A stretch of 64,000 nt of DNA, taken from the NCBI GenBank assembly GCA_024278975.1, contig JAJRSD010000061.1:1-64000 (forward strand), written 5' to 3'. The position numbers were made by a program, and so were the translations under genes. The notes under the pieces were generated by a model. It ran no database searches. It was not told the DNA's origin and saw only the letters and a list, made by a program, of their open reading frames with translations. Of this stretch, positions 51,271-58,815 are shown one piece after another (position 1 is the first letter of the stretch; the number at the start of each line of letters is the position of its first letter). The stretch comes from Bacteroidota bacterium (GTDB lineage: Bacteria; Bacteroidota; Bacteroidia; Bacteroidales; Prolixibacteraceae).

Positions 51271-51996
51271 TTACGATTTCGCACCCTCTTCTTTCGGAGC
51301 ATCTTTTTCCTTTGCAGGAGCATCTTTTTTTGCCTCCTCTTTAACCTCGGCGGCAGCTTCGGCTTTTGGTTCAGCAGCTTTCTCTTCTGCTTTAACTTCC
51401 GGCTCAGCTTCTGCAACTGGTTCTTCTTTAACTTCAGCCGCAGCTTTTGCTTCTCTTTCAGCAGTAATTTTCGCTTCTTCTTCCGCAGCTCTTTCAGCGG
51501 CAGCAGCTTTAATTTTTGCTTCCGCTTCGGCAGCTAATGCAGAATCTCTTGCAGCAAATGTTGCAGTTCGCTCTTCATTGATTTTTATTTCAGCTTCCAT
51601 CTGTTTTTGGGTTTCTGCCACAGCATCTCCCGCTAACCGATCAATTTTTGCCTGAATCTTGGCATCTTTTTCAGCCATCCAGTTATCCAGACGTTTCTCA
51701 GCTTCAGCTTCATCAAAAGCTCCTTTTTTCACTCCACCCATCAGGTGTTTTTTGTACAAAACTCCTTTGTACGACAAAATTCCCCTGACCGTGTCAGTTG
51801 GTTGTGCGCCTTTTGTAAGCCAATCAAAGGCTTTATCAAAATCGAGATCTATCGTTGCAGGATTCGTGTTAGGATTATATGTTCCAATCCTTTCAATGTA
51901 CCTGCCATCTCGTGGCGCCCTGCCGTCCGCTACCACAATGTGATAGTAGGCATAACGTTTGCGACCATGTCGCGCTAATCTCATTTTTACTGGCAT
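51271..51996 (-). CDS. rpsP: 30S ribosomal protein S16 with long Ala/Glu/Lys tail
   Basis: A 241-residue S16. The first ~85 residues are the normal domain (MPVKMRLARHGRKRYAYYHIVVADGRAPRDGRYIERIGTYNP split by motif as in the family). The rest is a charged, Ala/Glu/Lys-rich helix-prone extension (AAEVKEEPVAEAEPEVKAEEK style), nearly twice the length of the domain. Such tails occur in Bacteroidota S16 proteins. It probably extends from the ribosome surface. rimM follows beyond a terminator. Confidence 0.93.
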   Translation of the reverse strand: MPVKMRLARHGRKRYAYYHIVVADGRAPRDGRYIERIGTYNPNTNPATIDLDFDKAFDWLTKGAQPTDTVRGILSYKGVLYKKHLMGGVKKGAFDEAEAEKRLDNWMAEKDAKIQAKIDRLAGDAVAETQKQMEAEIKINEERTATFAARDSALAAEAEAKIKAAAAERAAEEEAKITAEREAKAAAEVKEEPVAEAEPEVKAEEKAAEPKAEAAAEVKEEAKKDAPAKEKDAPKEEGAKS

Positions 51997-52089
51997 AATT
52001 CTTTTATTTAATTTTGAAAAATGTGGCGCAAAGATAGCATAAAAAACTGTTATATAAATTTTTACAGCGTTATTTCTCTAATGTTAATT

Positions 52090-52230
52090 TGGCTGGCAGC
52101 CAGGCTTTCCGCAAGTAGTTGTCTCGCCTCGCTCCGGTGTTTGTAGGCAATCCGTGTGCTTCCTTTGGTCGCAGCCGTTTGCCAACAAACACTCGGGCGT
52201 GTCTTCGGCAAGCTACTTTCTCCAATCCTT
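52090..52230. repeat. GC-rich structured element of unknown type
   Basis: In the 310-bp gap 51997-52306 this stretch is distinctly richer in G+C than its surroundings. TGGCTG-g-CAGCCA is at 52090-52102 and arms GTGTTTGTAGGCAA (52137-52150) and TTGCCAACAAACAC (52179-52192) pair at 13 of 14 positions. It could be a dispersed repeat or a structured RNA. A 61-codon open frame here (52062-52247, minus) follows no family. Confidence 0.4.
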
Positions 52231-52306
52231 GCCAGAGCGCCGTGCAAAAAAATAGTATTTATTTTAAATCATTTATGAGGAGGAGTAGTAATCTCCGACT
52301 ACCGGG

Positions 52307-53734
52307 TTAAACCAATTTTTTAAACAGCCAATCAATTGTAATACTGTTATCAACCAGCCCGGTACTGTGTTTATTTTGCTTTACTCCAAATGTCGAAACA
52401 AGAGTAACAAATAACTGCTTTCGGGTTTTCGAATATTCTCTAAAACCTGCAATTTTATGCCGCAGTTTTTTTGCATACTCAGCATCAATCTCAAATTCCG
52501 ATTCATAAAATTTCATCTCACAAATATTAATCGAGTTATCGTTTCTGTCAATTAATAAATCAATCTGAAAACCCTCGTTTTGCTGAGTTCCCCTTTTTAT
52601 AAAACTCGATTCGGTTGTTAGTACTCCGCTAATGCCAAGTGCATGTTTTATCTGTTTTACATGCTTCATACACACCGACTCGAACGCAAACCCGCTCCAG
52701 CTTTTCCATTGCTGATGGTTGTAAATTTGTGCAAACAACCTGTTTTTTCCCCGCTCGATAAACCGAATATAAAACAACGAATATTCATCGGTCAGTCTGT
52801 AAAGTGTCTCTTTCTTCTGCTTTCCAAAAGGTTGATATTTTGATATAAATCCCGATGTTATTAACTCATTTAAATACCGTGTCAAGCTTCCTCCATCCGA
52901 AATCTTCAATAGTTTCACAAGTTCGTTTCGCGTCAGTCCAATTCCTTTATTTGCCAGTACCCTAATAATTTTTTCATGGTTTTGTGCATTTTCAAACAGG
53001 ACTGCATATAAATTCTGAAACTCATTTTTTAACAACCCATTTTTCTGAAAACAGATTTTATCGATATTTTGTGCAGCACTCAATCCCGGTTTTACCTCCT
53101 TTAAATAGTGCGGTATTCCGCCCATAGTCAGGTATATTTGCACAATCTGATAGTGGTTAAGTTTTACACTCTTTGTTTTAAAAAACATTTCGGTCTCCTG
53201 TAAATTAAAAGGTTCTAACTGTATTAATCGTGTAATCCGGTTATGCAACCCACCTTTATTATTTACCACTTTGTCAATCATCCACGAGGCTGCCGACCCA
53301 CAAATAACAACAACAATATTTTGTCTGCTTGCCCGGTTATTCCAAAAATGTGCAAGTGCTTCCAAAAAGCCCGAACGACGTGTTGACAGCCACGGTAATT
53401 CGTCGAAAAAAATAACTTTTTTCTTTTTCGATTTTAACGAATCCAGATATCGTGCTAATTGATTAAATGCTTTTATCCAATTATTCGGAACTGCCAACTC
53501 TATTTCCGATTTTGAAAACTCAGCCAGTTGAATTGAAAAATTATACAACTGCTCCTCTTTCGATGCATCTTTTATTCCGGTTATCTCGAAACAGATTGCA
53601 TCTTTATAAACTTCTCTTATTAAAAATGTTTTACCAACTCTTCGTCTTCCAATTACTGCTAACATCTCCGATTCATCCGACGAAAGCATCTCTTTCATTA
53701 TCTCTATTTCCTCTAATCTACCTACTAAATCCAT
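52307..53734 (-). CDS. archaeal-type AAA ATPase with DUF234 domain (ATPase E)
   Basis: A 475-residue ATPase (PF01637 plus DUF234). I take the ATG at 53734 (MDLVGRLEEIEIMKEML), since the ATG at 53770 would put the N-terminus inside the operator. P-loop GRRRVGKTF is at residues 29-37; Walker B KVIFFDELPWL is near 107-117. A winged helix (NELVKLLKISDGGSLTRYLNELI) follows, then a C-terminal PD-(D/E)XK-like domain with GFQIDLLIDRND...ICEMKF. Its promoter is flanked by a five-copy palindromic motif array. Restriction-like, regulatory or other roles are all open. Confidence 0.85.
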   Translation of the reverse strand: MDLVGRLEEIEIMKEMLSSDESEMLAVIGRRRVGKTFLIREVYKDAICFEITGIKDASKEEQLYNFSIQLAEFSKSEIELAVPNNWIKAFNQLARYLDSLKSKKKKVIFFDELPWLSTRRSGFLEALAHFWNNRASRQNIVVVICGSAASWMIDKVVNNKGGLHNRITRLIQLEPFNLQETEMFFKTKSVKLNHYQIVQIYLTMGGIPHYLKEVKPGLSAAQNIDKICFQKNGLLKNEFQNLYAVLFENAQNHEKIIRVLANKGIGLTRNELVKLLKISDGGSLTRYLNELITSGFISKYQPFGKQKKETLYRLTDEYSLFYIRFIERGKNRLFAQIYNHQQWKSWSGFAFESVCMKHVKQIKHALGISGVLTTESSFIKRGTQQNEGFQIDLLIDRNDNSINICEMKFYESEFEIDAEYAKKLRHKIAGFREYSKTRKQLFVTLVSTFGVKQNKHSTGLVDNSITIDWLFKKLV

Positions 53735-53754
53735 AATACATTTATATTTATTCG

Positions 53755-53871
53755 TGGCGGAATGCATCAAATATAATAAGATTCCGCCATTTATACAAAT
53801 TTATTACTAGCGGAATCTTGCTTTTGTGATAAGATTCCGCCAGCAATAATAAAATATTGCTGGCGGAATCT
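53755..53871 (-). promoter_or_regulatory. five-site operator array within the ATPase E promoter
   Basis: The motif TGGCGGAATCTT or its complement occurs at 53755-53763 (truncated), 53778-53789, 53809-53819 (one change) and as a perfect 17-bp-armed hairpin at 53832-53848/53855-53871. The promoter is -33 TTTG (plus 53796-53799) and -7 TATATTTG (53768-53775), spaced 20 bp. One site sits inside the spacer and one between the -7 box and the ATG, so occupancy should block transcription. Confidence 0.75.
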
Positions 53872-53887
53872 ATTTGAAAAAACAACT

Positions 53888-54000
53888 ATGAGTCCACTCT
53901 GAAAAGTCATCAGATGAATGATTTAGCAAAAACACAGGAAATTTAAATTTAAATTTAACAATTAGTTAGTTACAAATTCATCAGATGATTAAATTTAAAT
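53888..54000 (+). repeat. ~110-bp repeat, copy 1
   Basis: Contains the palindrome TCATCAGATGA twice (53907-53917 and 53978-53988). The same sequence occurs inverted at 58700-58812, about three quarters alike by eye, also just upstream of an ATPase (F). Both copies directly follow the end of the next gene. It is described separately from the operator because it lies beyond it. Confidence 0.7.
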
Positions 54001-54043
54001 TAGTAAAGTAAAATGTAAGAGCAGGAAACTTCTGTTCCCTGAA

Positions 54044-55096
54044 TTATCTCTCTTTATACTGTTCGTTGTAGTATTTCTGGTAATCTCCCGAAGTTACATT
54101 ATCTAACCACTCTTCGTTTTCGAGATACCAGTCAATGGTTTTTTCAATTCCCTCTTCAAACTGGAGAGATGGTTCCCAGCCAAGTTCATTTTTAATTTTT
54201 GTGGCATCAATTGCATAACGTAAATCATGACCGGCGCGGTCTTTTACGTAAGTAATTAGTTTTTCCGATTTGCCTTTTTCGCGCCCCAGTTTTTCGTCCA
54301 TCTTTTGGCACATCACCTTTATTAGTGCAATGTTTGTCCACTCGTTAAAACCGCCAATATTGTAGGTTTCGCCAATTTTACCATCGTGGTAAATTGTATC
54401 TATCGCACGGGCATGGTCAGCCACCCACAACCAATCTCTAATATTTTCACCTTTGCCGTAAACAGGCAGTGGTTTATTATTTTTAATATTATGGATAAAA
54501 AGAGGTATCAACTTTTCGGGAAACTGAAACGACCCATAATTATTCGAGCAGTTAGAAATTACAGTTGGTAAACCAAAAGTATCTAAATATGCGCGTACAA
54601 AATGGTCGGAGCTGGCTTTCGATGCCGAGTATGGACTGTGTGGATCGTAACCGGTCTCCTCGGTAAACATCCCTTCGTCGCCCAGCGAACCGTAAACTTC
54701 GTCGGTAGAAATATGGTAGAACTTTTTACCATCGAAATTATCTTTCCAAACATGTTTCGCAGAATTCAGTAAATTAACCGTACCAATTACATTGGTGAAA
54801 ACAAATTCAGTGGGGTTCGAAATTGACCTGTCAACATGCGACTCGGCAGCGAGATGAATTACTCCATCAAATTGTCGCTCTTCAAACAGTTCCTGAATAA
54901 ATTTCTCGTCAACAATATCACCTTTTACAAATTCGTAATTTGGCATATTCTCAATATCTTTCAAATTATTCAGGTTACCTGCATAAGTTAACTTGTCGAG
55001 GTTTACAATTTTATAATCGGGATATTTATTTACAAATAACCGAATAACATGCGACCCTATAAATCCTGCACCACCTGTAATAAGTATTGTTTTCAT
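54044..55096 (-). CDS. rfbB: dTDP-glucose 4,6-dehydratase
   Basis: A 350-residue short-chain dehydrogenase of the RmlB/RfbB type, the second step of dTDP-rhamnose and other deoxysugar synthesis. I take the ATG at 55096 (MKTILITGGAGFIGSHV). NAD motif GGAGFIGSH, catalytic Thr/Asp-Glu region STDEVYGSLG and YSASK (Tyr-x3-Lys) are visible, with the SNNYGSFQFPEKLIPLFI substrate segment. The other rml genes are not in the window. It is separated from ATPase E by the repeat at 53888. Confidence 0.95.
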   Translation of the reverse strand: MKTILITGGAGFIGSHVIRLFVNKYPDYKIVNLDKLTYAGNLNNLKDIENMPNYEFVKGDIVDEKFIQELFEERQFDGVIHLAAESHVDRSISNPTEFVFTNVIGTVNLLNSAKHVWKDNFDGKKFYHISTDEVYGSLGDEGMFTEETGYDPHSPYSASKASSDHFVRAYLDTFGLPTVISNCSNNYGSFQFPEKLIPLFIHNIKNNKPLPVYGKGENIRDWLWVADHARAIDTIYHDGKIGETYNIGGFNEWTNIALIKVMCQKMDEKLGREKGKSEKLITYVKDRAGHDLRYAIDATKIKNELGWEPSLQFEEGIEKTIDWYLENEEWLDNVTSGDYQKYYNEQYKER

Positions 55097-55382
55097 AATA
55101 TTTATAATTTTATTCAAAACAAAAATACAAAGTTACTTTTTATCTTCAATATTCTTTTTCATTTCTGCTCTTTTCGCAACGCTTTTTCTTATAGGCAGAT
55201 ACACTCTGAACAATACTCATAGAAACCAATTGAATGATTTTTTTCAATCAAACAAATCAAATATTTACAATTTGCGAAACTGTAAATTGTAGGCAATGGC
55301 CTAAAGAGGCTTGGCTTAGTCCTCAACTTTATGAAATGAGCCGGCACTACTCAATGCCAGTAAGGTTTTCAAAAAATCGGGC
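55097..55382. other. intergenic stretch without a gene
   Basis: Between rfbB and tRNA-Asn. The part from 55302 to 55370 resembles, in a loose way, 16966-17015, both containing GGC[T/C]GGCACT and a preceding pyrimidine/purine pattern; this may be a degenerate dispersed repeat. Otherwise AT-rich and featureless. Confidence 0.3.
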
Positions 55383-55411
55383 ATAAAAAAAGAGGTCGAA
55401 AATGACCTCTT
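55383..55411 (-). terminator. terminator of tRNA-Asn
   Basis: On the minus strand AAGAGGTC (55411-55404) pairs with GACCTCTT (55397-55390), followed by seven Ts. It starts 9 bases after the tRNA CCA end. Confidence 0.88.
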
Positions 55412-55419
55412 GTCCTGTC

Positions 55420-55496
55420 TGGCTCCCCAGGTAGGACTTGAACCTACGACCTACGGATTAACAGTCCGCCGCTCTAACCAACTGAGCTACTAGGGA
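55420..55496 (-). tRNA. tRNA-Asn (anticodon GTT)
   Basis: The full cloverleaf is visible on the minus strand: acceptor TCCCTAG pairing with CTGGGGA, D arm AGCTCAGTTGG, anticodon loop CTGTTAA giving GTT, T arm with GTTCAAGTC, discriminator G and encoded CCA. A terminator follows. Confidence 0.97.
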
Positions 55497-55697
55497 ATTT
55501 ATAACCGTTTAAGAACGATTGCTTTTTCAAAAGCGATGCAAAAATAGTTTCTTTTCTCAAAAGAAAAAATATTTTTCAATAAAATGTTCTACAAAAATTT
55601 AAGATACAAGTGCGACATTATTATAAAAGCTATTTATAGTATAGTTTTCACAAATAATAATGTTAGTTACTTTCCATATATTTTATTGATACTGTGA

Positions 55698-56717
55698 TTA
55701 AGTTGCCGACTCAAACTGCTTAAGAAACCGTACATCGTTTTCGAAGAAATGGCGTATATCTTTAATTCCATAACGCAACATTGTAATTCGCTCAATCCCC
55801 ATTCCAAAAGCAAATCCAGTGTATTTTCTACTATCAATATTACAACCTTCCAACACATTTGGATCAACCATTCCGCAACCTAAAATTTCTAACCAACCTG
55901 TGTATTTACAAACATTACAACCTTTCCCACCACATATGGTACAACTCACATCCATTTCGGCACTTGGCTCAGTGAATGGGAAATACGATGGTCGTAATCT
56001 AATTTTGGTGCCTTCTCCAAAAAGCTCTTTTGCAAATTGCAATAGAGTTTGTTTGAGGTCGGCAAACGATACATTTTCGTCAACATACAACCCTTCTATC
56101 TGGTGAAAAATGCAATGCGAACGTGCAGAAATTGCTTCGTTACGAAAAACGCGTCCCGGAAAAATAGAACGAATAGGAGGTTCGGAATGTTCCATTACCC
56201 GAATTTGTACACTCGAAGTGTGTGTACGCAACAAAACATCGGGGTTTTTTTCAATAAAAAAAGTATCCTGCATATCGCGGGCAGGATGTTCAGGCGGAAA
56301 ATTTAAAGCCGAAAAAACATGCCAGTCGTCCTCAATTTCAGGTCCTTCGGAAACTGTAAATCCCAAACGAGCAAAAATTGCAATAATCTCATTTTTCACC
56401 AGCGAAAGCGGATGACGAGTACCAAGTTTTATTGGTTCGCCGGGCATAGTTAAATCATTGCCAGAATCACCGCTGTCTGCAACATCAAACGACTCTTTTA
56501 ACAAGTTAATCTTATTGAGTGCAAGGTTCTTTAGGATATTTATAGCTTGACCTACTTCCTTTTTCTGTTCAGCCGGAACGTATTTAAAATCGGCAAATAA
56601 TTGGTTAATACTTCCCTTTTTACTGATATATTTTATACGGAGTTCGTCAACCTCTTCTACGCTCGATGCAACTACCTTCTCTATTTCTGCTTGTAATGTT
56701 TTGATTTTATCTAACAT
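55698..56717 (-). CDS. pheS: phenylalanyl-tRNA synthetase alpha subunit
   Basis: A 339-residue PheS. The coiled-coil N-terminus (1-85) is followed by the class II catalytic core with motif 1 region (GTRHPLSLVKNEIIAIFARLGF), motif 2 (FRNEAISARSHCIFHQIEGLYV) and motif 3 (GFAFGMGIERITMLRYGIKDIRHFF). A short Cys-rich hairpin (SCTICGGKGCNVCKYTGWLEILGCGM) is normal in bacterial PheS. It makes Phe-tRNA with PheT, which is not beside it. It lies opposite the tRNA-Arg promoter. Confidence 0.96.
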   Translation of the reverse strand: MLDKIKTLQAEIEKVVASSVEEVDELRIKYISKKGSINQLFADFKYVPAEQKKEVGQAINILKNLALNKINLLKESFDVADSGDSGNDLTMPGEPIKLGTRHPLSLVKNEIIAIFARLGFTVSEGPEIEDDWHVFSALNFPPEHPARDMQDTFFIEKNPDVLLRTHTSSVQIRVMEHSEPPIRSIFPGRVFRNEAISARSHCIFHQIEGLYVDENVSFADLKQTLLQFAKELFGEGTKIRLRPSYFPFTEPSAEMDVSCTICGGKGCNVCKYTGWLEILGCGMVDPNVLEGCNIDSRKYTGFAFGMGIERITMLRYGIKDIRHFFENDVRFLKQFESAT

Positions 56718-56873
56718 CGTACCCTTTTTTTATTCGGTCGCAAAGATAATCATTCAAATGAAAACTTAATGAAATAATTTTTACGGTGAATTATGGCTCT
56801 GTTATAATTTTTAATCTGTTAATCTGTGGCAAATTCTTTTAACAACAATATTTAAATGATATTTTTAGAATGA

Positions 56874-56905
56874 TTTGTCAAGACAATGGTTTTTACATAT
56901 TTTTG
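56874..56905 (+). promoter_or_regulatory. promoter of the tRNA-Arg transcript
   Basis: -33 TTTG at 56874-56877, 20-bp spacer, -7 TATTTTTG at 56898-56905. It would drive the 5' tRNA copy, the GIY-YIG gene and the intact tRNA-Arg as one RNA. Confidence 0.65.
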
Positions 56906-56913
56906 CACATTCT

Positions 56914-56980
56914 TAAAAAGAATGGTCCCATAGTTCAACGGATACCTGCCTGCCGGCAGGCAGGTAATAGTAGTCTCCGT
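56914..56980 (+). pseudogene. disrupted 5' copy of tRNA-Arg
   Basis: 56914-56944 is identical for 31 bases to 57218-57248, the start of the intact tRNA-Arg, covering the acceptor strand and part of the D arm. A palindrome (56943-56966) breaks it in the D arm. AATAGTAGT then resumes at 56966-56974, matching the intact tRNA, before it diverges. It cannot form a tRNA. Confidence 0.8.
56943..56966. repeat. 24-bp perfect palindrome
   Basis: Left half TACCTGCCTGCC and right half GGCAGGCAGGTA with no loop, highly G+C-rich in an AT-rich surrounding. It occurs only here in the window and lies in the broken tRNA copy, 28 bp before the GIY-YIG start. Confidence 0.85.
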
Positions 56981-56994
56981 TGTGAGTTTTATTT

Positions 56995-57237
56995 ATGAGT
57001 TATTTTGTTTATGTCATAAAAAGTGAAGTAGATGGGAGGATTTATGTTGGTTTTTCTGAAAACGTTCAGAAAAGATTAAGGGAACATAATTCAGGAAAAA
57101 CTAAATCGACAAAAGGTTACCGCCTCTGGAAGTTGATTTTTACAAAAGAGTGTGAAACACGAATTCAGGCAAGAGAGCTTGAGAAATACTATAAAAGTGG
57201 TATTGGAAAAGAAATACTAAAAAGAATGGTCCCATAG
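56995..57237 (+). CDS. small GIY-YIG nuclease
   Basis: An 80-residue single-domain GIY-YIG endonuclease. YFVYVIKSE and RIYVGFSEN form the GIY-YIG strands (YVY and YVG), followed by the Arg of QKRLREHNSG and the catalytic Glu of ETRIQARELEKYY. It has no DNA-binding domain. Its reading frame runs into the intact tRNA-Arg: the last residues MVP and the TAG stop are the first bases of the tRNA. Either the stop was taken from the tRNA on insertion, or the gene evolved beside it. Small GIY-YIG genes are often mobile or homing-like; that is inference here. Confidence 0.85.
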   Translation: MSYFVYVIKSEVDGRIYVGFSENVQKRLREHNSGKTKSTKGYRLWKLIFTKECETRIQARELEKYYKSGIGKEILKRMVP

Positions 57238-57302
57238 TTCAACGGATAGAATAGTAGTTTCCTAAACTATAGATCCAAGTTCGATTCTTGGTGGGATCAC
57301 CA
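57228..57302 (+). tRNA. tRNA-Arg (anticodon CCT)
   Basis: Acceptor GGTCCCA pairs with TGGGATC (one G-U), D arm GTTC...GAAT, anticodon loop TTCCTAA giving CCT for AGG codons, T arm CCAAG-TTCGATT-CTTGG, discriminator A and encoded CCA at 57300-57302. Its first ten bases also encode the end of the GIY-YIG protein. A terminator follows. Confidence 0.93.
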
Positions 57303-57312
57303 AGAAAGCTAA

Positions 57313-57347
57313 AAAGCTGGTGCATGGTAATTTGTACCGGCTTTTTT
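57313..57347 (+). terminator. terminator after tRNA-Arg
   Basis: AAAGCTGGT (57313-57321) pairs with ACCGGCTTT (57336-57344), one G-U, followed by Ts. It ends the tRNA-Arg transcript 13 bp before the stop of ATPase F on the other strand. Confidence 0.82.
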
Positions 57348-57360
57348 ATTGTAGTAATCA

Positions 57361-58563
57361 TTAAACGAATGAATAAAAAGGAATCACATTAACAACTCTC
57401 CCATTCCTCACAAATCTGTCAGTTTGATTTATTGTCACTATTGTGCCCTCATCTAACTCAAAAAAATCCATTGCTTCAAAAACACCATTTAATTCATCTT
57501 CAAGATTGTCTTGTTTTAACTCATCGCAAACCTGAATAACTTTTTCAACCCTGTTTTTATTCATAACAACAAAATCGCAATTAAACTTTTCTGAATGATA
57601 GTACAATTCTGAAATCTGTTTCCGGAGGTGCAGAAAAGCCATGTTTTCCAAAAGTTGTTCGGTTGAATCTTCAAATAAAGCTGAATTTGCTGTTACTAAT
57701 CCGGTATCAACAGCATAAACTTTCCTCGGGTTTATCATCTGTTTGCTAACTGAATAACTAAATTTAGGAACATAAAAAAACAGATAAGCCGACTCTAAAA
57801 ACGATAAATAATCTATTACTGTACTTGTAGTTTTTATACCCAGAATATTTTTAATTTGATTTCCGGTAATTAGTTTTCCAACGTTAGAAAGAAGATGAAG
57901 TGCTAAACGTTTAAACGAACGTAAATCACGAATACCAGTACGTACGGCAATTCCCCGAACTAAAATATCATCGAAAAATTGATTTAGATATTCGTCGGAA
58001 TTTGAGGATAAATACGCAGGAAAACCACCTTTTTTTAAATATGTAATTGTTGACTCTTCACTCTTTTCAATTTCATTAAATGCACAAAATTCATTGTATG
58101 AAAATGGAAATAACTCTTTTATATTGTTTAGTCCGGCAAATTCATGATCAACTTCATTATTCAATATTGAGGAATCGGAACCGGTTATAACTATTTGAAA
58201 CCCTTCTGAAAGTTTTTGACTTACGTAACTATTCCAATCAGTCAATTTCTGAATTTCATCAAAAAAAAGTATTCTAACTCCTTTCTCTTCAATTATTTCG
58301 TCGAGTTTAAAGAGATCGTTTTTATCCAAATTATAAAACCTCGGATGTTCAAAATTAATATACAAAGCATTCTGAAATTTCTCTTTATATAACTGAAACA
58401 GCAATGTACTTTTTCCGCTACTTTGTATCCCTGCAATTATCAATAACCGTAAATTATCAACTAATATTTGCGATCGAAGTTTGCGAGTTAATCCATATTT
58501 TCTATTATTAAACGTATTTTGTTGAATATTAATAATATTTAATATATCTGATTTTAAAATCAT
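57361..58563 (-). CDS. AAA ATPase with DUF4143 domain (ATPase F)
   Basis: A 400-residue COG1373 protein of a third branch. The P-loop is AGIQSSGKST (44-53) and Walker B RILFFDEIQKL near 93-103. DLRSFKRLALHLLSNVGKLITGNQIKNILGI is winged-helix-like. The C-terminal DUF4143 ends FNCDFVVMNKNRVEKVIQVCDEL, where the Asp is kept but the second acidic/lysine pair reads QVC, so a nuclease role is doubtful in this branch. Upstream lie AT-rich repeats and the inverted ~110-bp repeat shared with ATPase E. Function unknown. Confidence 0.83.
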   Translation of the reverse strand: MILKSDILNIINIQQNTFNNRKYGLTRKLRSQILVDNLRLLIIAGIQSSGKSTLLFQLYKEKFQNALYINFEHPRFYNLDKNDLFKLDEIIEEKGVRILFFDEIQKLTDWNSYVSQKLSEGFQIVITGSDSSILNNEVDHEFAGLNNIKELFPFSYNEFCAFNEIEKSEESTITYLKKGGFPAYLSSNSDEYLNQFFDDILVRGIAVRTGIRDLRSFKRLALHLLSNVGKLITGNQIKNILGIKTTSTVIDYLSFLESAYLFFYVPKFSYSVSKQMINPRKVYAVDTGLVTANSALFEDSTEQLLENMAFLHLRKQISELYYHSEKFNCDFVVMNKNRVEKVIQVCDELKQDNLEDELNGVFEAMDFFELDEGTIVTINQTDRFVRNGRVVNVIPFYSFV

Positions 58564-58579
58564 TACCTTTCATTTCTTA

Positions 58580-58618
58580 CAAAGATACATTTTTGTTTAT
58601 TATTAATGTATATTATTA
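58580..58618 (-). promoter_or_regulatory. -7 box and AT-rich repeats of ATPase F
   Basis: The minus strand has TATCTTTG at 58587-58580, a good -7 box 16 bp before the ATG. Upstream, TTATTATTA (58597-58605) and TATTATTA (58611-58618) are direct repeats. They are weak in information content, so this is the least certain of the six arrays. Confidence 0.4.
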
Positions 58619-58699
58619 TTTATTTATAATAGTTATAATAACAGAAGTACTTTAAAAGAAAAAGATTGTTACATAAAACTAAGTCATCTACGAAAAGTA

Positions 58700-58812
58700 A
58701 ATAAATATAAATTTAGTCATCTGATGAATTTATAACCAACTGATTGCCAGATTTTAATTTCCGGTTCTTCTTGCTAAATGATTCATCTGATGACTTTTCT
58801 ATAGCAGACTCA
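58700..58812 (-). repeat. ~110-bp repeat, copy 2
   Basis: Inverted copy of 53888-54000 with the palindrome at 58717-58727 and 58783-58793. It sits between ATPase F and the stop of the amidohydrolase, as copy 1 sits between ATPase E and rfbB. Confidence 0.7.
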
Positions 58813-58815
58813 ATG

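Noticed and set aside
52062-52247. 61-codon frame on the minus strand as a gene
   Set aside because: It coincides with a structured GC-rich stretch that has the symmetry of a repeat; no start context and no family.
53735-53770. Upstream ATG for ATPase E at 53770
   Set aside because: The extension has no family match and would lie across an operator and the -7 box, before the likely transcript start.
53755-53871. CRISPR array
   Set aside because: Repeats are short palindromes in alternating orientation, with no uniform spacers and no cas genes in the window.
56914-56980. Functional second tRNA-Arg
   Set aside because: The palindrome interrupts the D arm and no anticodon or T arm follows; it cannot fold.
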